Below, in pieces: positions 1 through 5,378 of a stretch of DNA of 5,378 bases. The position numbers and the translations under genes were made by a program. Below the pieces are notes generated by a model. The model saw nothing but the letters and a program-made list of their open reading frames with translations. It searched no databases and was not told where the DNA came from. Source of the stretch: an uncultured Kordia sp. (GTDB taxonomy: Bacteria; Bacteroidota; Bacteroidia; Flavobacteriales; Flavobacteriaceae); the NCBI GenBank assembly GCA_913054565.1, contig CAJXHW010000146.1, positions 1-5,378 of the forward strand, in the 5' to 3' direction. Numbering within the stretch: the stretch's first letter is position 1; every line of letters starts with the position of its first letter.

Positions 1-82
1 TAAAGTATCATTTTCTATATAAATTTTTATTCTGTGTTATCAAACTTAATTCAATAACATATTTACTGTATTATCGTGATGT

Positions 83-952
83 CTATTTCTTCTTCATTGG
101 TCGCATTAATCCTTCTTGAGTTACTGAGGCTATTAATTTTCCATCACGTGTAAATATATTTCCTCTTGAAAATCCTCTGGCTCCATGAGTGCTTGGCACA
201 TCAATAGAAAACAACAACCAGTCATCTACATCAAAATCTCTAAAAAACCACATAGAATGGTCTAAACTGGCCATTTGTGTATTACCAAAATGTGCCTTAC
301 TACCATGCCTATTTAACGCTGTAGTTAATATATTATAATCAGACACATAGGTAAGCATTTGCTGTTTTTCGGCTAGGGATAAATCCCTGTCAGGACTTTT
401 AAACCGAAACCAGATATCGGAAAATGGCTCTAAATCTTTACGTTCTAACGGGTTAACAACTCGTGTAGGTTTAAATTCTATCGGACGTGGAATACGTAAA
501 AATGATTTAACATGGTCTGGTAAAAAATCACCAAACTGATTAAGCATATCTGTCCAACTCAACAATTCATCAGGCTGTTTAATCTCTTTTTTCATAACTA
601 CCTGATGCTCATACCCCTCTTCTACTTTATGAAACGAAGCAGCCAGTATAAAAATTACTTTTCCTTCTTGGGTAGCCGTTACCCTGCGTGTCGAAAAACT
701 ACCCCCGTCACGCATTATTGAAACATCAAATTGTATTGGAAGTTTTAAGTTTCCAGGCTCTAAAAAATACGAGTGTAAGGAATGTAACACACGCTCGTTT
801 GGTACAGAGTTGTATGCTGCATTAATAGATTGTGCCAAAACTTGACCTCCAAAAACATTAGGTGTTCCTACAGTTTCATTATTCCCTTTGTAGCTGTACT
901 CTGAAATTTGATCTAAAATAAGTATGTTTAATAATTCCGAAACGGTATGCAT
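83..952 (-). CDS. tesB: Acyl-CoA thioesterase II (TesB-like, double hotdog)
   Basis: Predicted cytoplasmic thioesterase that hydrolyses acyl-CoA to free fatty acid and CoA. The 289-aa length matches the TesB family (E. coli TesB is about 286 aa), and the protein has two hotdog domains. The N-terminal domain (about residues 1-115) carries VFGGQVLAQS at 33-42 and HSLHSYFLEPG at 57-67, followed by RDGGSFSTRRV at 81-91. The C-terminal domain (about 155-289) carries SDYNIL at 204-209, SLDHSMWF at 229-236, ARGFSRG at 258-264 and TQEGLMR at 278-284. By comparison with E. coli TesB (Asp204, Thr228, Gln278), the active-site set would be Asp205, Ser229 and Gln279, a conservative Thr-to-Ser change. There is no signal peptide. 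The ATG start gives the family-typical N-terminus. The gene is transcribed divergently from pepT and appears monocistronic within the window. Family assignment is firm; the physiological substrate is not known. Confidence 0.95.
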   Translation of the reverse strand: MHTVSELLNILILDQISEYSYKGNNETVGTPNVFGGQVLAQSINAAYNSVPNERVLHSLHSYFLEPGNLKLPIQFDVSIMRDGGSFSTRRVTATQEGKVIFILAASFHKVEEGYEHQVVMKKEIKQPDELLSWTDMLNQFGDFLPDHVKSFLRIPRPIEFKPTRVVNPLERKDLEPFSDIWFRFKSPDRDLSLAEKQQMLTYVSDYNILTTALNRHGSKAHFGNTQMASLDHSMWFFRDFDVDDWLLFSIDVPSTHGARGFSRGNIFTRDGKLIASVTQEGLMRPMKKK

Positions 953-1108
953 ATATTAAGTAACTTCTAGTTTATATGTGAAAATTACTATTTATAATTC
1001 GTCTAGCAAATAAATTAACGTATAATTTAGAAAGTTGAGCTTCACTTTAACTACTGTAAATTATGCCGTTTGAAGAATAACAATTATTTTCGTGAAAAAA
1101 TTTTACGC
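953..1108. promoter_or_regulatory. Divergent spacer between tesB and pepT, holding both promoters
   Basis: This 156-base, very AT-rich spacer separates two divergently transcribed genes, so both promoters are expected here. Bacteroidota promoters have the form TTG, about 19-21 bases, TAnnTTTG. Toward tesB the best -7 candidate is TTTATTTG (minus strand, plus-strand positions 1014-1007), with one mismatch, but no TTG lies at the right distance upstream. Toward pepT the best pair is listed as its own entry. No clear operator repeat is visible. The presence of promoters is inferred from gene orientation; the exact elements are guesses. Confidence 0.4.
1035..1064 (+). promoter_or_regulatory. Candidate Bacteroidota-type promoter for pepT
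   Basis: A TTG at 1035-1037 is followed after 19 bases by TAAATTAT at 1057-1064, which matches four of the six fixed positions of the Bacteroidota -7 element TAnnTTTG. Transcription would begin near 1070, leaving a leader of roughly 40 bases before the ATG at 1109. If correct, transcription would start about where the possible upstream TTG codon at 1070 lies, which argues against that codon as the translation start. The match is weak in an AT-rich spacer and could be chance. Confidence 0.22.
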
Positions 1109-2335
1109 ATGCAACATATTATAGACCGTTTTATCAGTTACGTAACTATTGATACCGAATCAGATCCAAATTCAGATACTTGTCCGAGTACAGAGAAACA
1201 ATGGGATTTAGCCAATAAATTGGTTGACGAATTAAAAGCTATGGGCATGGAAGATGTAACTATAGATGAACACGCCTACATTATGGCTACGCTACCAAGT
1301 AATGTAGAACATGATGTGCCAACAATTGGTTTTGTCTCGCATTTTGACACCACGCCAGATTTTACTGGAGCTAATGTAAAACCTCAAATTGTACCAAACT
1401 ATGATGGAAAGGATATTCTTTTAAATAAAAAAGAAAACATCGTATTGTCTCCAAATTATTTTGAAGACTTATTATTATATAAAGGACAAACATTAATTAC
1501 GACTGACGGAACAACTCTTTTAGGAGCTGACGATAAAGCTGGAATTACGGAAATTATGTGTGCTATGGAACACCTAATTAACAACCCGGAAATCAAACAT
1601 GGTAAAATTCGTGTTGGGTTTACACCAGATGAAGAAATTGGTAGAGGAGCTCATAAATTTGATGTCAAAAAATTTGCAGCTGATTGGGCCTACACAATGG
1701 ACGGAAGTCAAGTTGGCGAATTAGAATATGAGAATTTTAATGCTGCTGGTGCTAAAATTAAAGTTAACGGAAAAATTGTTCACCCTGGTTACGCCAAGGG
1801 AAAAATGATTAACTCTATGTTAATTGCTAATGAATTTATTACAGCGTTACCTGAACAAGAAGTTCCTGAGAAAACTTCTGGTTACGAAGGGTTCTTTCAT
1901 TTATACGCTGTAGAAGGAAAAGTTGAAGAAACAAACGTAGAATTGATTATTAGAGATCATGATATGGATAAATTTCAACAACGTAAAGTCTTATTAGAGA
2001 AAATTACTGCTGATTTAAATCAGAAACATGGTGCAGGAACAGTAGAAATTGAAATTAAAGACCAATACTTTAACATGAAGGAAAAAGTGGTTCCTGTTAT
2101 GCATATTGTTGATGTTGCTGAAGAAGCTATGAAAAACTTAGGCATTACACCATTAATTAAACCTATTAGAGGTGGTACAGATGGTTCACAGTTATCATAC
2201 ATGGGCTTACCTTGTCCGAATATATTTGCAGGAGGACATAACTTTCACGGACGCTATGAATATGTACCAGTAGAAAGCATAAAAAAAGCAATTGATGTGA
2301 TTGTAGAAATTGCACAATTAACTGCCAGAAAATAA
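1109..2335 (+). CDS. pepT: Peptidase T (tripeptide aminopeptidase, M20B zinc peptidase)
   Basis: Cytoplasmic di-zinc aminopeptidase that removes the N-terminal residue from tripeptides. Starting at the ATG at 1109 gives 408 residues, the same length as E. coli PepT, with the family opening at MQHIIDRFISYVTIDTESD. The frame extends upstream to a TTG at 1070, adding 13 residues, but that extension is not family-like. Visible metal and catalytic motifs are SHFDT (His78, Asp80), GADDKAG (bridging Asp141), PDEEIGRG (Glu175/Glu176), TMDGS (Asp198) and HNFHGRYE near the C-terminus (His380). The segment at about 208-320 is the lid/dimerisation domain, with VHPGYAKGKMINS at 224-236. PIRGGTDGS at 352-360 is a further conserved family stretch. 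There is no signal peptide. The leader is A-rich (GAAAAAATTTTACGC) with no Shine-Dalgarno, as expected in this phylum. The gene is apparently monocistronic and ends at the bidirectional terminator. Confidence 0.96.
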   Translation: MQHIIDRFISYVTIDTESDPNSDTCPSTEKQWDLANKLVDELKAMGMEDVTIDEHAYIMATLPSNVEHDVPTIGFVSHFDTTPDFTGANVKPQIVPNYDGKDILLNKKENIVLSPNYFEDLLLYKGQTLITTDGTTLLGADDKAGITEIMCAMEHLINNPEIKHGKIRVGFTPDEEIGRGAHKFDVKKFAADWAYTMDGSQVGELEYENFNAAGAKIKVNGKIVHPGYAKGKMINSMLIANEFITALPEQEVPEKTSGYEGFFHLYAVEGKVEETNVELIIRDHDMDKFQQRKVLLEKITADLNQKHGAGTVEIEIKDQYFNMKEKVVPVMHIVDVAEEAMKNLGITPLIKPIRGGTDGSQLSYMGLPCPNIFAGGHNFHGRYEYVPVESIKKAIDVIVEIAQLTARK

Positions 2336-2357
2336 TATTACTATTACATACAACATA

Positions 2358-2387
2358 AAAAAAGCCACTCAATTGAGTGGCTTTTTT
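2358..2387. terminator. Bidirectional intrinsic terminator between pepT and yajC
   Basis: A perfect 30-base palindrome: six A, then GCCACTCAATTGAGTGGC, then six T. It folds as a GC-containing stem (GCCACTC/GAGTGGC) with an AATT loop, and has a T-run after the stem on both strands. It begins 22 bases after the pepT stop codon and ends 18 bases beyond the yajC stop on the opposite strand, so one element should end both convergent transcripts. The short arms on both sides indicate that neither unit continues into the other. Confidence 0.93.
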
Positions 2388-2405
2388 ATGCTAAACAAGA
2401 ATACC

Positions 2406-2696
2406 TTATTTAGCATTGAGTTTTAATGATAACTCATGTGATAATGAAGAACGTTCAAATTTAATTTTACCAGCTCCTGTTTCTATAACACAAGTATTAT
2501 CAGTATCATTTAATTCTACTATTTTTCCGTGAATACCACTTTTAGTAATTACTCTATCACCTTTTTTAATCTCTTTAGCAAAGTTTAATTCTTGCTTTTG
2601 GCGTTTCATTTGCGGTCTTAAAAAGAAAAAATAAATCACCACAAACATTAAAATGTATGGTGAAAACTGACCTACTGTACCTAATATACCTTCCAT
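2406..2696 (-). CDS. yajC: YajC, Sec translocase accessory membrane subunit
   Basis: Small single-pass inner-membrane protein that associates with SecDF and the SecYEG translocon in protein export; it is generally non-essential. The 96-aa length fits the family (about 85-115). A short N-terminal segment is followed by a hydrophobic span at about residues 12-26 (SPYILMFVVIYFFFL). Then comes the family signature FFLRPQMKRQKQ at 24-35 and a cytoplasmic domain with KKGDRVITKSGIHGKIVEL at 44-62. The ATG is 10 bases after the DUF1573 stop codon with an A-rich leader (AAAAATATTA), so the two genes are very likely co-transcribed. It is the last gene of the unit, which ends at the palindromic terminator. 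In many bacteria yajC is beside secD/secF; here it is instead in the nusB group, an arrangement I recall as common in Bacteroidota. Confidence 0.95.
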   Translation of the reverse strand: MEGILGTVGQFSPYILMFVVIYFFFLRPQMKRQKQELNFAKEIKKGDRVITKSGIHGKIVELNDTDNTCVIETGAGKIKFERSSLSHELSLKLNAK

Positions 2697-2706
2697 TAAT
2701 ATTTTT

Positions 2707-3207
2707 TTATTGTGCTAAAACAGGTGTTTTTACTGCCCCTGTAGCAGTACCTTCTGGCACTTCTACCATAGCTTTAATTTTAACCATCTCTTTTCCTTTC
2801 TCAGTATTGGCAGTAATTGTAACTGTTTGCTGAGCTAAGTTTTTCTTTCCTCTTGAGTTAAATTTTACAGAAAATTTCCCTGTTCCTCCTGGAGCAATTG
2901 CTTCTCTTGGCCAATCATTAGGAATTGTACATCCACAACTCCCTTTAATCCCAACAATCACTAAAGGTTTCTCTCCTGTATTGGTAAAGTTAAACATTGT
3001 TTCAACAGCATCACCTTGTTGTATTGTTCCAAAGTCATGTTCTGTTTTGTCAAAAGTCATAACAGGAAATTTATTAGAGTTTGCATCTCTCTCAGCAGCC
3101 ACTGCAATATTTTCTGTATTAATTTTGTCTGCTGCATTTTCTTTTTTACATGACACAAATGCTAATCCACATAATGCTGTAAAAGCAAGTATTTTTAAAT
3201 TTTTCAT
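2707..3207 (-). CDS. DUF1573 domain lipoprotein
   Basis: Exported lipoprotein of unknown function. Residues 1-20 form a lipoprotein signal: a Lys-containing start (MKNLK), a hydrophobic core, and FVSC with the acylated Cys at position 20. The Phe at -3 is less usual but acceptable. After the Cys come KKENAADK and a linker of low complexity to about residue 48. The DUF1573 domain (about 50-150), an Ig-like/ASH-like beta-sandwich, shows FDKTEHDFGTIQQGD at 52-66, FNFTNTGEKPLVI at 72-84 and the family hallmark GSCGCT at 89-94 (Cys91, Cys93). It continues with IAPGGTGKFSVKFNSRGK at 104-121. A short Pro/Thr/Ala tail ends the 166-aa protein. The mature protein should be anchored in the periplasm or outer membrane. 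It sits between nusB and yajC, with gaps of 57 and 10 bases. Lipoprotein status and domain are clear; the role is not known. Confidence 0.92.
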   Translation of the reverse strand: MKNLKILAFTALCGLAFVSCKKENAADKINTENIAVAAERDANSNKFPVMTFDKTEHDFGTIQQGDAVETMFNFTNTGEKPLVIVGIKGSCGCTIPNDWPREAIAPGGTGKFSVKFNSRGKKNLAQQTVTITANTEKGKEMVKIKAMVEVPEGTATGAVKTPVLAQ

Positions 3208-3264
3208 AATGTAATTCTATTTATTTGTTTGTTAAGCTGTGCTAAAATAATTAAAATTATCATA

Positions 3265-4197
3265 TTACATCAAGCCTCTTCCTGTTTTTTGTAGCTTTTC
3301 ATCCTTCTTGAAGTCTTTTAACAAACTATCTAAAATACCGTTTATAAACGTACTACTTTTTTTAGTAGAATATTCTTTAGCTATTTCTAAATACTCATTT
3401 ATAGAAACTTTTACGGGTATTGAAGAAAACTTTAAAAACTCACAAATAGCCATTTGCATTAAAATTAAATCAATTGAGGCTATACGCTCTTCATCCCACT
3501 TTGGTGTTTTTTCATCAATATACTTCTTTAACTCTTCACTATTTAAAGTAGTTTTTGACAGCAATTCTTTTCCAAATTTCTGATCATCTTCATCTTTAAA
3601 CAACTTCGTTAGTTTTAAAGGTGTTGCCAAAGTAAGTTTTTTCAACTCTTTTAAAATTAATGTATTAACAATTGGCAAGTCATCTGTCCAACTTATACAT
3701 GTGTCTTCATAATAAGAATAGAGTTTATCATTTGGTGCTATAACTCGTTTAAAAATGTTAAGAACTAATTGCTTGTCTTTTTCAAATGAACTGTCTTCAT
3801 TTAAATAAGCAATATAAAAATCTGCTGCTAAGATTTGATCTAAAAACAACGTTGCGTATTCGTCATCAAGCTCCCAATTTTCTAACCCTTTTTCATCAAT
3901 TAGCATCGCCAACTCTTGACTAGAAGCCAAATGGTTTAAAAACACATTATTTTCTAATCTATGAATATGTTGTTTTTTATTTTCTTTTAAAAAACTCTTT
4001 TGCGTTGTTTTATTTAATTTTCTTGCTTTCTGAAGTATTACAATAAACAATTGATATTGCAACAAATATAAATCATACATGCTAGAAGAGCTATCGTTTA
4101 ATTTCTTATAAGCAAGATTTAAATCATCATTATTTGTAAGCTGCATTTCAAAAATGGTTTGCATTACTTTTGTACGAATATGTCTTCTGTTTAACAT
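3265..4197 (-). CDS. nusB: Transcription antitermination factor NusB, long Bacteroidota form
   Basis: NusB with NusE (ribosomal protein S10) binds boxA RNA and supports antitermination of rRNA operons. This protein is 310 aa, about twice the usual 130-160 aa. The start, MLNRRHIRTKVMQTIFEMQ, matches the normal NusB opening helix (RRxxRxxxxQxLY type). The C-terminal part is typical: RIASIDLILMQMAICEFL at 238-255, then IPVKVSINEYLEIAKEYS at 260-277, then KKSSTFINGILDSLLKD at 279-295. Between them, about residues 25-165 form a Lys-, Leu- and Asp-rich, probably helical region with no counterpart in E. coli NusB. Because both ends of the fold are retained, this looks like an insertion rather than an N-terminal fusion. 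The tail (296-310) is short and basic. The ATG start at 4197 is well supported by that opening motif. The gene lies downstream of leucine dehydrogenase, with a hairpin in its leader, and leads the unit with the DUF1573 gene and yajC. Confidence 0.92.
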   Translation of the reverse strand: MLNRRHIRTKVMQTIFEMQLTNNDDLNLAYKKLNDSSSSMYDLYLLQYQLFIVILQKARKLNKTTQKSFLKENKKQHIHRLENNVFLNHLASSQELAMLIDEKGLENWELDDEYATLFLDQILAADFYIAYLNEDSSFEKDKQLVLNIFKRVIAPNDKLYSYYEDTCISWTDDLPIVNTLILKELKKLTLATPLKLTKLFKDEDDQKFGKELLSKTTLNSEELKKYIDEKTPKWDEERIASIDLILMQMAICEFLKFSSIPVKVSINEYLEIAKEYSTKKSSTFINGILDSLLKDFKKDEKLQKTGRGLM

Positions 4198-4220
4198 GAA
4201 TAAGAACTTTTATAGAGTAA

Positions 4221-4251
4221 CAAAGCGAAAGGATGACTTCCTTTCGCTTTG
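4221..4251 (-). terminator. 13-bp hairpin between leucine dehydrogenase and nusB (terminator or attenuator)
   Basis: The arms CAAAGCGAAAGGA (4221-4233) and TCCTTTCGCTTTG (4239-4251) are perfectly complementary around a 5-base loop. The stem begins 29 bases past the stop of the upstream dehydrogenase gene and ends 23 bases before the nusB start. In the direction of transcription the stem is followed by TTACTCTATAAAAG, an interrupted and weak U-tract, and a T-rich run (TTATTTTTG) lies before it. It may be an imperfect intrinsic terminator for the dehydrogenase transcript, allowing some read-through, or a stabilising or regulatory structure in the nusB leader. The structure is certain as sequence; its role is inferred. 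Confidence 0.6.
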
Positions 4252-4280
4252 CAAAAATAAACTATTATTTTAAAGAAATA

Positions 4281-5363
4281 CTACTTCTGATTTTCTTTTT
4301 TTCTTGCATCAATTTTATTTTGAGCAATGGTTAATGATGCACTGTGAGTAGTTACACCATTTGTAGCTGCATTCTTGATAATTTCTAATGTTGTATTATA
4401 AATATTTTCTGTTTTACGCATGATTTCTGCTTTACCGTAACCTTCTAGTTCTGCATATACATTGATAATACCTCCAGCATTAATTACAAAATCTGGTGCA
4501 TAAACAATACCTTTATCAAATAATATTTTTCCATGCACTATTTCATTAGCTAACTGATTGTTTGCTGCACCTGCAATAATATCAACTTTTAATTGGTTAA
4601 TTGTATCATCATTTACAGTTGCTCCTAAAGCACATGGTGCGTAAATATCAGCCTCTAAACCATAAATATTATTTCCGGTATAAATTTCAGCGCCATACTT
4701 AGCACTTACCTCAGCTAAACGTCCTTCATTTATATCTGTAATAATAACTTTTGCGCCTTCATTTGTTAAGTGCTCAACTAATGATTCACCTACGTGACCA
4801 ATTCCTTGTACAATAACTTTTTTATCTTCTAAAACATCCGAACCATACTTATATTTAGCAGCCGCTTTCATTCCCATAAAAACACCATAAGCAGTAATAG
4901 GTGAAGGATTACCTGCCCCTCCTCTACTTTCTGAAATTCCAGTCACATAAGGAGTAACATCACGTACTAGATCCATATCAGAAGTTTCCATTCCAATATC
5001 TTCAGCAGTGATATACTTACCACTTAATGAGTGTACAAATTCTCCAAACTTTCTCATCAATTCAGGAGTCTTTTGAGTTTTAGCATCACCTATAATAACG
5101 GCTTTACCTCCACCTAAATTCAAACCAGCTACTGCCGATTTAAAGGTCATTCCTCTTGATAAACGCAAGACATCATTAAGAGCTTCCCACTCATTAGCGT
5201 ATTGCCACATTCGCGTTCCTCCTAAAGCAGGTCCTAAAACAGTATTATGAATTCCAATTATTGCTTTTAAACCAGTATCTTTGTCATTGCAAAAAACAAT
5301 TTGCTCATGATTGTCGAATGATAACTGTCCAAAAACAGGATCTACCTTTGGTAAATCTTTCAC
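4281..5363 (-). CDS. ldh: Leucine dehydrogenase (Glu/Leu/Phe/Val dehydrogenase family)
   Basis: NAD-dependent oxidative deamination of leucine and other branched-chain amino acids to 2-oxo acids plus ammonium, in the cytoplasm. The 360-aa length fits leucine dehydrogenases. The N-terminal catalytic domain shows GPALGGTRMW at 44-53, RGMTFKSAVAGLNLGGGKAV at 70-89 and ITAEDIG at 118-124. Substrate-binding Lys75, catalytic Lys87 and Asp122 are all present. GNPSPITAYGVFMGMKAA at 151-168 leads into the Rossmann domain, with the dinucleotide motif GIGHVG at 187-192 and TD at 209-210. It closes with APCALGA at 242-248 and DFVINAGGIINVYAE at 291-305. The start is GTG; an in-frame TAA lies four codons upstream and the next in-frame Met is residue 52, inside the conserved core, so GTG is the only sensible start. 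Bacillus leucine dehydrogenase matches along most of the length, making leucine a better guess than glutamate; valine or phenylalanine preference cannot be excluded. The gene is on the same strand as nusB, separated by 83 bases and a hairpin. Confidence 0.93.
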   Translation of the reverse strand: MKDLPKVDPVFGQLSFDNHEQIVFCNDKDTGLKAIIGIHNTVLGPALGGTRMWQYANEWEALNDVLRLSRGMTFKSAVAGLNLGGGKAVIIGDAKTQKTPELMRKFGEFVHSLSGKYITAEDIGMETSDMDLVRDVTPYVTGISESRGGAGNPSPITAYGVFMGMKAAAKYKYGSDVLEDKKVIVQGIGHVGESLVEHLTNEGAKVIITDINEGRLAEVSAKYGAEIYTGNNIYGLEADIYAPCALGATVNDDTINQLKVDIIAGAANNQLANEIVHGKILFDKGIVYAPDFVINAGGIINVYAELEGYGKAEIMRKTENIYNTTLEIIKNAATNGVTTHSASLTIAQNKIDARKKENQK

Positions 5364-5378
5364 GTTTATTACTTATGA

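Noticed and set aside
35..59. Possible weak terminator stem TGTTAT/ATAACA downstream of the thioesterase gene
   Set aside because: Only six AT-rich pairs around a 13-base loop and no U-tract after it; expected by chance in this composition. Nothing else is supportable in bases 1-82.
2020..2372. Two minus-strand open frames (2020-2202 and 2166-2372) antisense to the end of pepT
   Set aside because: They lie opposite the conserved C-terminal coding region of pepT, the second also spans the terminator, and their translations show no family pattern; they are shadow frames.
2981..3214. Plus-strand open frame antisense to the DUF1573 gene
   Set aside because: It mirrors the codons of a well-supported lipoprotein gene and has no independent evidence.
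2711..3247. Direct repeat TGTGCTAAAA at 2711-2720 and 3238-3247
   Set aside because: A single 10-base match, one copy inside codons of the DUF1573 gene; no regular spacing or further copies, so most likely coincidence.
3308..3583. Plus-strand open frame antisense to the C-terminal NusB domain
   Set aside because: It is opposite conserved NusB codons, and its Phe/Ser/Ile-rich translation is what reverse reading of a Lys/Glu-rich gene produces.
1..5378. Search for mobile elements, CRISPR arrays, tRNA/rRNA, riboswitches and defence or biosynthetic clusters
   Set aside because: No transposase, integrase, regularly spaced repeats or structured-RNA signatures were seen; coding density and composition are even and all genes are intact housekeeping families.

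Overview
The window is AT-rich chromosomal DNA that reads as a member of the Bacteroidota, most likely a marine-type Flavobacteriaceae. The evidence is as follows: the starts lack Shine-Dalgarno sequences and have A-rich leaders instead; NusB is the long (~310 aa) form; nusB is followed by a DUF1573 lipoprotein gene and yajC; and the proteins resemble flavobacterial versions. The genus cannot be fixed from the sequence alone. All six genes are intact housekeeping genes, with no sign of mobile DNA, CRISPR, RNA genes or phage.

Layout from left to right. A TesB-type acyl-CoA thioesterase lies on the minus strand (83-952). After a 156-bp divergent spacer comes pepT, a tripeptidase, on the plus strand; its real start is judged to be the ATG at 1109. 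pepT converges on a block of minus-strand genes, and the two sides are separated by a perfect A-stem-T palindrome (2358-2387) that should terminate transcription in both directions. The minus-strand block, read in its own direction from the right edge, is leucine dehydrogenase (5363-4281), a 13-bp hairpin (4251-4221), nusB (4197-3265), a DUF1573 lipoprotein (3207-2707) and yajC (2696-2406).

How the genes fit together. nusB, the DUF1573 gene and yajC probably form one transcription unit, with gaps of 57 and 10 bases. It would combine a transcription/rRNA antitermination factor, an exported lipoprotein and a Sec translocase accessory protein. Leucine dehydrogenase is upstream on the same strand, but the hairpin may separate it or modulate read-through into nusB. 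It would supply branched 2-oxo acids, which in Flavobacteria commonly feed iso-branched fatty acids; the thioesterase is also part of acyl-CoA metabolism but is not linked by operon. PepT finishes peptide breakdown in the cytoplasm.

I found no convincing undescribed system. The items most worth a second look are the inserted region in NusB, the uncharacterised DUF1573 lipoprotein between nusB and yajC, and the hairpin in front of nusB.
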